The notes: generated by a model from the sequence alone, not told the origin. DNA of 42,108 bases from Streptomyces sp. NRRL S-37 (GCF_000721605.1 NZ_JOIZ01000034.1:1-42108); one strand, 5' to 3'; shown: positions 17,661-26,084, counted from the first letter of the stretch. Made by a program: numbers and translations.

Positions 17661-18095
17661 TCAGTGGGCGACGCCGTGTCCGTCCGGGGCACCGGCCTGT
17701 GCCCGCGCCTGGGCCTCCAGGCGGCGCTTGGCGTCGTCCCAGTCGACCGGCAGCCCGTCGACGGGCACCTCCCAGAAGGTGAACGTCGAGTCGCGCATCG
17801 TCTCGCGCATGCCGGTCATGACGCTCTTGTGCGGTTCGGTCCGGGCATAGGTGTAGAGCGCGTCCCGGCTCTCCCACGCGGACAGCGTGTAGAAGACCTT
17901 GCCGAACGGCCGGGCTTCCAGGGAGGCGCCGAGGGCGCCGGGCGCCTTGCGGACCTGGCCCCAGGCGGAGAGGGACTTCCGGAAGAAGCGCGGGACGTCC
18001 TTCAGCGACCGCACCTCGAAGCGGGAGGCCATGACGAAGGCGTGGGTGGTGTCGGGGCCCACCGGGTTCGGCGTGACCCAGGGAAGAGTAGGCAC
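17661..18095 (-). CDS. Monooxygenase-like protein (DUF3291/ABM type)
   Basis: The 144-residue cytoplasmic protein has no signal or membrane segment. The pattern FVMASRFEVRSLKDVPRFFRKSL, VFYTLSAWESRDALYTYARTEPHKSVM and STFTFWEVP is that of dimeric alpha+beta-barrel proteins similar to antibiotic-biosynthesis monooxygenases and DUF3291. The GTG start at 18095 has GGAGG upstream. It is divergent from a MerR regulator, with a long inverted repeat between them that points to direct control. The substrate is unknown. Confidence 0.72.
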   Translation of the reverse strand: MPTLPWVTPNPVGPDTTHAFVMASRFEVRSLKDVPRFFRKSLSAWGQVRKAPGALGASLEARPFGKVFYTLSAWESRDALYTYARTEPHKSVMTGMRETMRDSTFTFWEVPVDGLPVDWDDAKRRLEAQARAQAGAPDGHGVAH

Positions 18096-18114
18096 GGTAG
18101 TCTCGCCTCCATGG

Positions 18115-18157
18115 TTGGGTAGTGACGCTATCCATATTAGACAGTGCCACTACCCAA
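18115..18157. promoter_or_regulatory. MerR operator: 10-bp inverted repeat
   Basis: TTGGGTAGTG (18115-18124) and CACTACCCAA (18148-18157) are perfect inverted copies with a 23-base spacer. The spacer holds AT-rich TATCCATATTAG, where promoters for the divergent genes would sit. A MerR-type dimer would bind across it and twist the promoter. Confidence 0.7.
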
Positions 18158-18182
18158 TGCAAAAGGGAGAAGGGGAAAGCAC

Positions 18183-18830
18183 GTGAGAATCTCGGAACTC
18201 AGCCGCCGCAGCGGGGTGCCCAACGCGACGATCAAGTACTACCTGCGTGAGGGGCTGCTGCCGCCCGGCCGGGCGACCGCGGCGACCCAGGCCGAGTACG
18301 ACGAGATCCACCTCAGAAGACTCCGCCTGATCCGCGCGCTGACGGGGGTACGGGGCCTGTCCGTCGCCTCGGCCAAGCAGGTCCTGGACGCCATGACCGA
18401 ACACCGGGGCGACACGCACGAGTTGCTCGGCATCGCCTTCGGCATCCGGCCGCCCGACGACGGCGCACCGGCCGAGGACGAGGACCTCACCGAGGCGAAC
18501 CCCGAGGCCGCCGCCCTGGTCGACGCGATGGGCTGGTCGGTCTCCGCCCGGAACCCGGCCCGGCGGGTCATCGACGAGACGCTGCGGACCCTGCGCTCAC
18601 TGGACGTCGCGTACGACTGGGAAGCGCTCCTCCCCTATGCCGAGCTCGCGGAACGGACGGCCCGGTACGACCTCGACCACCTGGAGACGGTCACGGACCC
18701 GCTGGAGAAGGCCGAGCGGGCGGTGCTGCTGACCTTCCTCCTGGAACCGGCGCTGATGGCCCTGCGCCGGCTCGCCCAGGAGAACGAGTCGACCGCGCGC
18801 CACGGCGGGGACGGGCACACCCCGGCCTGA
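18183..18830 (+). CDS. MerR-family transcriptional regulator
   Basis: The 215-residue protein begins with the MerR helix-turn-helix and wing (RISELSRRSGVPNATIKYYLREGLLPPGRATAATQAEY), followed by LRLIRALTGVRGLSVASAKQVLDAM and a helical C-terminal region without Cys pairs. It is therefore unlikely to be a metal sensor; the helical part may bind an organic ligand. GTG 18183 follows GGGAGAAGGGG. It is divergent from the monooxygenase-like gene and probably regulates both through the inverted repeat. Confidence 0.85.
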   Translation: MRISELSRRSGVPNATIKYYLREGLLPPGRATAATQAEYDEIHLRRLRLIRALTGVRGLSVASAKQVLDAMTEHRGDTHELLGIAFGIRPPDDGAPAEDEDLTEANPEAAALVDAMGWSVSARNPARRVIDETLRTLRSLDVAYDWEALLPYAELAERTARYDLDHLETVTDPLEKAERAVLLTFLLEPALMALRRLAQENESTARHGGDGHTPA

Positions 18831-18841
18831 CCGCGACGGCA

Positions 18842-18871
18842 TTGCGGTGATCGGCCGCAGGGGGCTAGGGT
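18842..18871 (+). promoter_or_regulatory. Candidate housekeeping-type promoter
   Basis: TTGCGG (18842-18847) and TAGGGT (18866-18871) are 18 bases apart. The -10 matches the Streptomyces TAGxxT pattern well. It points toward the VOC gene. Confidence 0.4.
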
Positions 18872-18878
18872 CGGCCGG

Positions 18879-18935
18879 GTGACTGCCGGGTCGGCCGTGG
18901 GCCATTCATGTGAGGCGCTCCCGGCCTCGGCGTGA
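18879..18935 (+). CDS. Possible leaderless 18-residue leader peptide
   Basis: GTG lies exactly seven bases after the TAGGGT box and opens an 18-codon frame (VTAGSAVGHSCEALPASA) ending at 18935. A hairpin, CCGGCCTC with GAGGCCGG at 18921-18941, covers its stop codon. The order promoter, short frame, hairpin, then VOC gene would suit a leader peptide with attenuation, but chance cannot be excluded. The hairpin may simply be the MerR-gene terminator. Confidence 0.2.
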   Translation: MTAGSAVGHSCEALPASA

Positions 18936-18941
18936 GGCCGG
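18921..18941 (+). terminator. Hairpin downstream of the MerR gene
   Basis: Eight-base arms CCGGCCTC and GAGGCCGG flank a five-base loop, 90 bases after the MerR stop. It could be a terminator for that gene or an attenuator for the VOC gene. Confidence 0.45.
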
Positions 18942-19037
18942 TGCGGGGCGCGCCCCCGCTCGCGCGCGCCCGTGGCCCGCCTCTTCTCCGCGTGTTCTCT
19001 TCCCTCACCGAAACCGACACCGGAGACGAATCCAGCC

Positions 19038-19433
19038 ATGTCCGCAGTACAGCATGTCCAGTTGAACCACACCGCCGTCTACGCCAGCGACCGCCGGTAC
19101 TCCGCCGAGTTCCTCGCCGGGATACTGGGACTGGAGGTCGGCGCCCCGTTCGGCCCGTTCCTGCCGGTCGACCTGGGCAACGGCGTGACCCTCGACTACT
19201 ACGAGAAGCGGGACGAGCCGGTCCAGGGCCAGCACTACGCGTTCCTGGTGCCCGAGGAGCGGTTCGACGCCATGATCGCGCGCCTGGAGGCGGCCGGGAT
19301 CACCTACTACGCGGACCCGGGCCACACCGAGCCCGGCCGGGTCAACGACCTCTTCGGCGGACGCGGCGCCTACTTCGACGACCCGGACGGCCACAACATG
19401 GAGATCATGACCCGGCCCTACGCCCGGCCGTAG
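19038..19433 (+). CDS. VOC (glyoxalase/dioxygenase-fold) protein
   Basis: The 131-residue protein is a single vicinal-oxygen-chelate unit. Visible parts are VQLNHTAVYASDRRYSAEFLAGILGLE, a middle QGQHYAFLVPEERFDAMIARLEAAGI and the end FDDPDGHNMEIMTRPY. Candidate metal ligands are the first His, the His of QHYAF and the Glu of MEIMTR. The fold is shared by glyoxalase, fosfomycin-resistance enzymes and extradiol dioxygenases, so activity cannot be assigned. ATG 19038 is preferred over 18972, which would add a Pro/Ser-rich stretch. GGAG lies about 12 bases upstream, rather far. Confidence 0.8.
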   Translation: MSAVQHVQLNHTAVYASDRRYSAEFLAGILGLEVGAPFGPFLPVDLGNGVTLDYYEKRDEPVQGQHYAFLVPEERFDAMIARLEAAGITYYADPGHTEPGRVNDLFGGRGAYFDDPDGHNMEIMTRPYARP

Positions 19434-19462
19434 CGACGGGGCGCGCCCGCCCGCACGTGCCG

Positions 19463-19636
19463 TCAGTCGACGCTGGGGAGGATGTGGGGCTCGGCGAGGT
19501 CGTCCTCGTAGCCCGCGAGGCGGATCGGGGCCGAACGGGCCCACACGTCGAGAATGCCGAGCTCCCCCGGCCGGCGGGCGGCGCGTTCCGTGCGTTCCTC
19601 GGGGCGCTGATCGCTTTTCGTCTGCTCCGGTGTCAC
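19463..19636 (-). CDS. 57-residue small protein of unknown function
   Basis: A GTG start at 19636 has AAGGAG six bases upstream. The frame runs 57 codons with strong third-position GC. The N-terminal half is charged and Arg/Glu-rich (EQTKSDQRPEERTERAARR); the C-terminal half is GILDVWARSAPIRLAGY followed by EDDLAEPHILPSVD. There is no signal peptide or helix. The basic leader and acidic tail resemble some peptide precursors, but no modifying enzyme is next to it. It lies between the VOC gene and the SDR fusion, on the SDR strand, 451 bases downstream of that gene. Function not recognised. Confidence 0.6.
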   Translation of the reverse strand: MTPEQTKSDQRPEERTERAARRPGELGILDVWARSAPIRLAGYEDDLAEPHILPSVD

Positions 19637-20087
19637 CGCGCACTCCTTATGTGTCGGTCACCCTCGGGACGTACCGCGCCGGCCCTGGGCCTGGCGCCCG
19701 GCGTCCGCTCGGGTCTGTGGGAAAACCGTTCGGACGCGGTGGCGTCGGCGACTCGAGGGAGAGCGGGCCGTGGTGAACCGGCTGGTCCCATGACGGACCG
19801 TGGGTGCGGGTGGAACCCTGAACTGCTGTCCGTCCGGATCAGAGTAACCAAATGAGCGGCCCCTCGCTCGATGGGGCTCAAAACCGACGGTAACGATCTC
19901 GCGTCGGACGGTACCGAATAGAACGGAATGTACTCCTATTTCCGGATGAGCGTGACCGACTGTGGTCACCCGTTCGCGGTACAGCGGCGTCGGCGTTTTC
20001 GACCGGGCCGCGTGGCCGGGGGTGCGGTTCAGGTCCCGCCGGCCGGTACGCGACGTGGTCCGCCGCCGACCGACCGGCGGCCCGCCC
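19637..20087. other. 451-base intergenic stretch
   Basis: No convincing gene is seen. Frames present lack ribosome-binding sites and steady GC3. The minus strand carries TTTGGTTACTCTGATCC near 19840-19856, a possible promoter for the 57-residue gene. A lower-GC patch lies around 19870-19960. Confidence 0.4.
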
Positions 20088-21581
20088 TCACCACCGGCCG
20101 GGCGCGTAGTCCTTCAGGAAGACGCCGTACAGGTCCTCGCCCGCCTCGCCGCGCACGATGGGGTCGTAGACGCGGGCCGCGCCGTCGACCAGGTCGAGCG
20201 GGGCGTGGAAACCGGCGTCGGCGAGGCGCAGCTTGTCGAAGTGCGGGCGCTCGTCGGTGATCCAGCCGGTGTCGACCGAGGTCATCAGGATGCGGTCGGT
20301 GTCGAACATCTCCTGCGCGCTGGTCCGCGTCACCATGTTCATGGCCGCCTTGGCGGCGTTGGTGTTGGGGTGGCCCGCGCCCTTGTAGCCGCGGTCGAAC
20401 ACCCCTTCCATCGCGGAGACGTTGACGACGTACGCGCGCCCCGCGGACGCCCGGCGCGCGGCCTCGGCCATCGCCGGACGCAGCTTGCTGATCAGGATGA
20501 ACGGCGCCGTGTAGTTGCAGAGCTGGGTCTCCAGCAGCTCCACCGGGGAGATCTGCTCGATGGTCTGGACCCAGGTGTTGGTGTCGACGACGTCGGGGAG
20601 CAGGCCGCCCGCGTCGATGGCGGTGCCCTCACGGTGCCGGACCACGCTGGCGTTGCCCGCGACCAGGGCGAGGTCGGCCACCTTCTGCGCCTCGAGTCCG
20701 CTGACGCCGACGGGCAGCGCGGCCAGTCCGTCGACCGCGCCGGAGTTGAAGGCGCCGATGACGTGGTGGGCGGGCAGCTCACCGGCCGGCAGCGGCGCGC
20801 CCTCGCCCTCGACGAGCGCGGCGTACGCGGACGGCAGCCGGCGTACGGTCTGGGTGGCGTTGTTGATCAGGATGTCGAGCGGGCCCTGCTCGGCGACCCG
20901 GTCGGCCAGCGCGACGGCCTGGGCGGGGTCGCGCAGGTCGATGCCGACGACCTCCAGGCGGTGCATCCACTCCGCGGAGTCGTCCATGGCCGTGAAGCGG
21001 CGGATGGCGTCCTTGGGGAAGCGGGTGGTGATCGTGGTGTGGGCGCCGTCGCGCAGCAGCCGCAGCGCGATGTACATGCCGATCTTGGCACGTCCGCCGG
21101 TGAGCAGCGCCCGCTTGCCGGTGAGGTCGGCGCGGGCGTCGCGCCGGGCGCGGTTCTCGGCGGCGCACTTCGGGCAGAGCTGGTGGTAGAAGTAGTCGAC
21201 CTCGGTGTAGCGGGTCTTGCAGGTGTAGCAGGAGCGGGGGCGCTGGAGTATCCCCGCGATCCTGCCGGGCTCGACGCGGGAGGACGGCAGGATGCCCTCG
21301 GTCTCGTCGTCGATGCGCTCGGCGGAGCCGGTGGCGGTGGCCTCCGTGACGGCCTTGTCGTGGGCGGTCTTGGCGGCCCGGCGCTCCTGGCGGCGGCGCT
21401 GCTTGACCGTGCGGTAGATGTGCGAGGTGGCCCGGCGGACCAGGATCGCGTCCGGGTGGTCGACGTCGAGTTCGTCGAGTTCCCGCAGCACGTCGAGGCA
21501 GACGGCCAGCCGCTCCGGGTCGATGCCGGGCCCGTGCGCCACCGCGTCCATGGCCTCGGGGCCGTCCTGTGTCACCGTCAT
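20088..21581 (-). CDS. Zinc-ribbon-containing short-chain dehydrogenase-like protein
   Basis: The 497-residue protein has a helical N-terminal part (about 1-110, with basic RTVKQRRRQERRAAKTAHDK), a Cys4 ribbon (CYTCKTRYTEVDYFYHQLCPKC, about residues 118-139) and a C-terminal Rossmann domain with LTGGRAKIG, LINNATQT and a Ser in VVNVSAMEG. The place of the catalytic Tyr in YxxxK is occupied by Thr (NTNAAKAA), so normal SDR chemistry is doubtful. It is about twice the length of a simple SDR. ATG 21581 is used; its ribosome-binding site is weak. Function not known; nucleotide binding seems likely. Confidence 0.8.
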   Translation of the reverse strand: MTVTQDGPEAMDAVAHGPGIDPERLAVCLDVLRELDELDVDHPDAILVRRATSHIYRTVKQRRRQERRAAKTAHDKAVTEATATGSAERIDDETEGILPSSRVEPGRIAGILQRPRSCYTCKTRYTEVDYFYHQLCPKCAAENRARRDARADLTGKRALLTGGRAKIGMYIALRLLRDGAHTTITTRFPKDAIRRFTAMDDSAEWMHRLEVVGIDLRDPAQAVALADRVAEQGPLDILINNATQTVRRLPSAYAALVEGEGAPLPAGELPAHHVIGAFNSGAVDGLAALPVGVSGLEAQKVADLALVAGNASVVRHREGTAIDAGGLLPDVVDTNTWVQTIEQISPVELLETQLCNYTAPFILISKLRPAMAEAARRASAGRAYVVNVSAMEGVFDRGYKGAGHPNTNAAKAAMNMVTRTSAQEMFDTDRILMTSVDTGWITDERPHFDKLRLADAGFHAPLDLVDGAARVYDPIVRGEAGEDLYGVFLKDYAPGRW

Positions 21582-21687
21582 CGCCGCTGCCGTTTCCCGC
21601 TTCGCTTCTCGCGGCGCTCCGTTCGCGCACGCTGTTCGAACGGCGGATTTTACTTCAGCGGCGGGCCGTGGCACCAAACCGGATACG

Positions 21688-23115
21688 TCAGCGGTCGCAG
21701 ACGGCGGTCAGCGCCGTCACCTCCTCGGTCAGCGCGCGGGCCAGCCGGTCGAGGTCCGGGACGGCCGCGCCGTCGGCGACCAGGCCGTAGTGGACGCGCC
21801 CCTTGTAGGTGGAGACCGCGACCGCGAGGGAGTGGCCGGGGGCCAGCGGCGCGAGCGGGAAGACGGCGCCGAGCGGGTCGCCGCCGAGCCGCAGGCCGAA
21901 GCCGGGCAGCGGCACGCTGGTGACCAGGATGTCGAACCAGAGCCGGGCCGCCTGGCCGAGCAGCGGTCCGCCGAGCCGGTGGCCGAGCGGCGGCACATGC
22001 TCGGCGAGCAGGGCGACGGCGCCCGCGCCCCGGTGCGGGCCGGCGTCCTTGTTGCGGTCCATGGCGGTGCGCACCAGCGCGAGCCGCACGAGCGGGTCCC
22101 GCTGGTCGACGGGGAGCTGTGTCACGTACCCGGAGAGCCGGTTGCCCTGGGGGTGCGCGGTGCGCGGCCGGCGCCGGGAGACGGGGATGAGGGCGCGGGG
22201 CACGACGCCCTCGCTGCCGTCGCCGCGCTCGTCGAGCCAGCGGCGCAGGGCGCCCGCGACGACCGCGATCAGTACGTCGTTGACGGTGCCGCCGGCGCTC
22301 TTGCGGATCCGGTGCACGTCGTCGAGGTCGACGACCGCGCCGGCGGTGCGGCGGGTGCCGCTGGACGCGCAGGTCAGCGCGGGTGAGGAGCGCACGTCGA
22401 GGGTGGAGCGGGCGACGGCGGCGCCGATGTCCAGGGCCCGGCCGGCGTCGGACAGGGCCTCCCGCACGAGGCCGGGCACCTCGCGCACGTCCGGGAGGAG
22501 CCCGCGCGGGGGCTCGGCGGGGCGGGGCCGGGGCGTGGGGAGGTCCATCGGGTCCATCAGCGCGGCGGCGAGGGTGAGGGCGCGCAGCCCGTCGGCGAGC
22601 GCGTGGTGGAACTTGAACAGGACGGCGAAGGAGGTGCCGTCCTCCCCCGGCAGCACATGGGCCTCCCAGGGCGGCCGGGTGCGTCGCAGCGGGCGTCCCA
22701 TGAGGCGTCCGGCGGCGGCGTGGAAGTCGGCGGCCGGGGGGTGCAGCCGTACGTGGTCGAGGGGGTCGAAGCCGGGGTCGGGTTCGCGGGCGGCGCCGCC
22801 GAAGGCGAGCGAGCGGCGCAGGGCGGAGGCGAGCGGCTGCCGCAGCGCGGCGGCCAGGGGCTCGCCGGGCGCCGGCCAGGCGCGGCGCAGCGCCGCCAGC
22901 GGGCGCCGCAGGGTGAGCGGCTCCCAGGTGTCGCGGATGCGCATGCGCAGCCCCGGCACGGCGGCGGCGCGGGACGCCAGCAGGTCGGCCGCGTGGGCCG
23001 CCGCGGAGGGCGAGCCCGCGGAGAAGACGCCGAGCGCCGCGAGGTGCATGGGATGACCGGCGGACTCGATGTTCCAGAACGCCAGGTCGAGAGGGGCGAG
23101 CGGATCTGCGGTCAT
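21688..23115 (-). CDS. Wax ester synthase/diacylglycerol acyltransferase (WS/DGAT)
   Basis: The 475-residue protein has the acyltransferase motif HHALADG at 170-176 in FKFHHALADGLRAL, the N-terminal LDLAFWNIESAGHPMHLAALGVF, and the family blocks GTVNDVLIAVVAGALRRWL and a late NxxxSNVPGP-like region, here LVTSVPLPGF, in which the usual Asn-Val-Pro-Gly is altered. It transfers acyl groups from acyl-CoA to diacylglycerol or fatty alcohol for storage lipid. Streptomyces store triacylglycerol, so this is plausible. ATG 23115 has GAGG nearby. Same strand as the GH2 gene upstream, but a terminator separates them. Confidence 0.86.
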   Translation of the reverse strand: MTADPLAPLDLAFWNIESAGHPMHLAALGVFSAGSPSAAAHAADLLASRAAAVPGLRMRIRDTWEPLTLRRPLAALRRAWPAPGEPLAAALRQPLASALRRSLAFGGAAREPDPGFDPLDHVRLHPPAADFHAAAGRLMGRPLRRTRPPWEAHVLPGEDGTSFAVLFKFHHALADGLRALTLAAALMDPMDLPTPRPRPAEPPRGLLPDVREVPGLVREALSDAGRALDIGAAVARSTLDVRSSPALTCASSGTRRTAGAVVDLDDVHRIRKSAGGTVNDVLIAVVAGALRRWLDERGDGSEGVVPRALIPVSRRRPRTAHPQGNRLSGYVTQLPVDQRDPLVRLALVRTAMDRNKDAGPHRGAGAVALLAEHVPPLGHRLGGPLLGQAARLWFDILVTSVPLPGFGLRLGGDPLGAVFPLAPLAPGHSLAVAVSTYKGRVHYGLVADGAAVPDLDRLARALTEEVTALTAVCDR

Positions 23116-23217
23116 GGGCGGGGCCTCGCGTCGACGACGGGAACGGATCAGCAGTCAATCGCTCCCGGCCGATTACGGTCAAGTACGATCTGGCTACACA
23201 TAGTTAACAGCATGTGA

Positions 23218-23260
23218 CGTCTTCGCCCCTCTCGCCGGTGCGGCGGAAGGGGCGAAGACG
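23218..23260. terminator. Two-tier terminator hairpin after the GH2 gene
   Basis: CGTCTTCGCCCCT (23218-23230) pairs perfectly with AGGGGCGAAGACG (23248-23260), and the loop itself contains CGCCG/CGGCG. It lies 90 bases after the GH2 stop on the minus strand. Confidence 0.85.
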
Positions 23261-23349
23261 GGAGTGACGGAGGGGGCTGGTGCGGCGCGATCAGCGCCTC
23301 ATGGGTGACGGACGCCACCCGGACGGGCGCAACCCTCCGGCGGAACGGT

Positions 23350-25980
23350 TCATCGCGCGGCGCCCTCCGCGGTCGGGCAGCCCGCGGGCTGTGCCCGGGA
23401 GGCGTCCCGGATCAGGGCCTCGTGGGCGGCCTTCACCCGGGCCACGTCCGGCTTCATCACGCGCCGGTCGTAGGTGAGCAGACCGTTGAGCTCGCCCTCG
23501 ACGTCCGTGATCTGGGTGTAGACGGCGCCGTTGCCGCCCCGGCACATCAGCGCGCGCACCTCGTCGAGCTTGGTGAGGTAGTCGTCGGTGTAGGTCGCCG
23601 GGTCCACGTCGACGTAACTCTGCTGCACGGACCAGGCGTGTCCGGGCACCGCGAGGCCGAGGCCGCCGTACTCGCCGCTGACCAGGGCGCGTTTCCCGTC
23701 CGGGCGGGGCGGCAGCGCGGGGCTGGGGTATCCGTGCTCGTCCATGATGTCGCCGGCGTTCCCGTCGGCTCCCAGGTTGAGCCCGGACTGGTTGTTGACC
23801 AGCCGGCTGGGGTCCCACGCCTTGGCCTGTTCGGCGATCCGGCCGATGTCGTACTGGCCCCAGCCCTCGTTGAAGGTGACCCACATGACGATCGACGGGC
23901 TGCTGATGTGCTCGTCGATCATCTGCTTCATCTCGCGCTCGTAGCGGGCGCGGGCCTCGGTGCCCGGGTTCTTGCCCGCCGTCATGGCGGGCATGTCCTG
24001 CCAGACCAGCAGTCCGAGCCGGTCGGCCCAGTAGAACCAGCGGTCCGGTTCGACCTTGATGTGCTTGCGCACGGAGTTGAAGCCGAGCTTCTTGTGCGCC
24101 TTCAGGTCGTGGGCGAGGGCCTCGTCGGTGGGCGCGGTGTGCAGTCCGTCGGGCCAGAAGCCCTGGTCGAGGGTGGCCATCAGGTAGACGGGCTCGCCGT
24201 TGAGGACCGTGCGCGGCACGCCGTCGATGTTCTCGACGGCGATGGAGCGCATGCCGAAGTAGCTGCCGACGCGGTCGGCGCCGACGGTGACCTTCAGCCG
24301 GTACAGGAAGGGGTCGTCGGGCGACCACAGGCGCGGGTCGTGGATCTTGAGGGTGAGCGGCTCGCCGGTGCGGCCGGTGGCCGTGGCGACCTTGCGCCGT
24401 CCCTCGTACGCGGTCGCCCTGACCGGTACGCCGTCCCGGACGCCCTTCGCCTCCACGGTGAGCCGCTCGCCGGGCACGTCCGGGATCAGCTTGAGGGAGT
24501 CGACGTGGTCGCGGGCGACGGGTTCCATCCAGACGGTCTGCCAGATGCCGGAGCTGGGGGTGTACCAGATGCCGCTGGGGTCCAGGCGCTGCTTGCCGAG
24601 CGGCGGGTTCTCGGCGTCGGCGGCGTCGGTCGGGTCGTAGACGCCGACGATGAGTTCCTGGGTGCGGCCGGGCTTCAGCGCGTCGGTGACGTCCGCGCTG
24701 AACTTGTCGTAGCCGCCCTCGTGGTCGGCGACCTTGACGCTGTTGACGTACACCTCGGAGCGCCAGTCGACGGCGCCGAAGTTGAGCTTCAGCCGCTTGG
24801 CGGAGCCGATGCGCCAGTCGCGGGGCACGGTGAAGGTGCGGCGGTACCACATGCGGTCCTCGTGCCGCTGGAGGCCGGAGAGCTGGGACTCCACCGGGTA
24901 CGGGACGAGGATGCGCTCCTTGAGCGTCTTCCCGACGGGCGGCTGCTCGCCCTCCTCGGCGGCGGCGAACTGCCAGCGGCCGTTCAGATTGCGCCACTGC
25001 TCACGGGTGAGCTGCGGGCGCGGGTACTCGGGCAGGGCGTTGTCCGGGCCGACCTCGTCGGCCCACTCGGTGCTCAGTTCGTAGGTGGAGCGGTTGGGGC
25101 CGCTGCTCAGGAAGGCGTCCACGGGGTCGCCGTCGGCGGCGGTCAGGCCGCCCTGTCCGTCGTAGCGGATGTCGGCGCTGCCGCGGGCCGTGCCGGTCTT
25201 GTTGCCGACGACGGGCTCGGCGAGCGTGACGAGCAGCGCCTTCGGGTCGGCCGGGTCGGGCTTCGCCGACGTCACGGGCCAGTCGGCGCCGCCGATCACC
25301 GCGTCGAAGTGGTCGGTGAATCCGGCCGGGGGCGCGGCGAGCGGCCGGGGGAAGTCCAGCTTGAGGGTGCGGCCGGAGGCGAGGACGGTGGCGGCGAGGG
25401 CGCCGTCGTAGTCGAAGCCGTCGGGGAGGCGGAACGCGGACTGCGGTACGGGTTCCTTGGTGCCGCCGGGCTCGGTCCAGCGCAGGTGGAAGTTGGAGCC
25501 GCCGTAGTGCTCGAAGTACTCGACCTTGATGTCGTGGGCGCGGCCGGCGGTCAGCTCGACGGGCTGGGCGGTCTGTTCGCGGTCCCAGTCGTCGATCCAG
25601 TGGTCGATGGCGATCTCGCCGTCGATCCACAGGCGGAAGCCGTTGTCGGCGCTGACCGAGAAGGTGTGGGCGCCGGTCCTCTCCGGCACGATCTTGCCGG
25701 TCCAGCGGACGCTGACGTCGTCCGACCGGCCGGTGGTGAGGTTCAGGCGCGGCTCCAGGTTGTCGAAGTCGAGGTCGGAGTCGAAGGCGGTGGCCTTGAG
25801 CTCGTGGAAGTCGAAGGCGCCGGGGGCGGACTGGGTGTAGTACTCGCCCTTCAGGCCGTGGATCTCCGCCGGGTCGTCCTCCGCGGCGGTCGCGGCCGGG
25901 CCGATGGCGGTAAGTCCGGTGACTCCCAGCGCAGCGGCCAGCAGAAGCGCGAATCGGTTTCTGAGTCGTCTGGTGCGCAC
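23350..25980 (-). CDS. Secreted glycoside hydrolase family 2 enzyme with PA14 domain
   Basis: The 876-residue protein begins with a signal peptide (RNRFALLLAAALGVTGLTAIGPAATAA). A PA14 carbohydrate-binding-like domain follows (about 40-180: GLKGEYYTQ, WTGKIVPERTGAHTFSVSADNGFRLWIDG). GH2 sugar-binding, Ig-like and barrel domains occupy the rest. Catalytic Glu candidates are in MWVTFNEGWGQY (acid/base) and VSGEYGG (nucleophile). GH2 contains beta-galactosidases, mannosidases and glucuronidases; the substrate is not readable. GTG 25980 follows GGAGG. A LacI-type palindrome and a TTGACA box lie upstream. Confidence 0.88.
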   Translation of the reverse strand: MRTRRLRNRFALLLAAALGVTGLTAIGPAATAAEDDPAEIHGLKGEYYTQSAPGAFDFHELKATAFDSDLDFDNLEPRLNLTTGRSDDVSVRWTGKIVPERTGAHTFSVSADNGFRLWIDGEIAIDHWIDDWDREQTAQPVELTAGRAHDIKVEYFEHYGGSNFHLRWTEPGGTKEPVPQSAFRLPDGFDYDGALAATVLASGRTLKLDFPRPLAAPPAGFTDHFDAVIGGADWPVTSAKPDPADPKALLVTLAEPVVGNKTGTARGSADIRYDGQGGLTAADGDPVDAFLSSGPNRSTYELSTEWADEVGPDNALPEYPRPQLTREQWRNLNGRWQFAAAEEGEQPPVGKTLKERILVPYPVESQLSGLQRHEDRMWYRRTFTVPRDWRIGSAKRLKLNFGAVDWRSEVYVNSVKVADHEGGYDKFSADVTDALKPGRTQELIVGVYDPTDAADAENPPLGKQRLDPSGIWYTPSSGIWQTVWMEPVARDHVDSLKLIPDVPGERLTVEAKGVRDGVPVRATAYEGRRKVATATGRTGEPLTLKIHDPRLWSPDDPFLYRLKVTVGADRVGSYFGMRSIAVENIDGVPRTVLNGEPVYLMATLDQGFWPDGLHTAPTDEALAHDLKAHKKLGFNSVRKHIKVEPDRWFYWADRLGLLVWQDMPAMTAGKNPGTEARARYEREMKQMIDEHISSPSIVMWVTFNEGWGQYDIGRIAEQAKAWDPSRLVNNQSGLNLGADGNAGDIMDEHGYPSPALPPRPDGKRALVSGEYGGLGLAVPGHAWSVQQSYVDVDPATYTDDYLTKLDEVRALMCRGGNGAVYTQITDVEGELNGLLTYDRRVMKPDVARVKAAHEALIRDASRAQPAGCPTAEGAAR

Positions 25981-26070
25981 GGAACCTCCGTCGGTGAGGA
26001 AGGAGACGGCTCGCTGCTCAGTACGTGTCTCTGGCTCTGCATGTTCTGTTCTGTGCGTTGCACTCGTCAG

Positions 26071-26084
26071 TACAACGTTGTCAA
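26071..26084. promoter_or_regulatory. LacI-type operator overlapping a -35 box
   Basis: ACAACGTTGT (26072-26081) is a perfect 10-base palindrome with the central CG typical of LacI-family sites. On the minus strand TTGACA (26084-26079) overlaps it. It lies 90 bases upstream of the GH2 start, so sugar-responsive repression is likely. No LacI gene is in the window. Confidence 0.55.

Noticed and set aside
14582..17692. Very long minus-strand frame running through the fucose operon and regulator
   Set aside because: Only the SDR segment has protein-like sequence; the rest is an Arg/Pro-rich shadow of the dehydratase and regulator genes.
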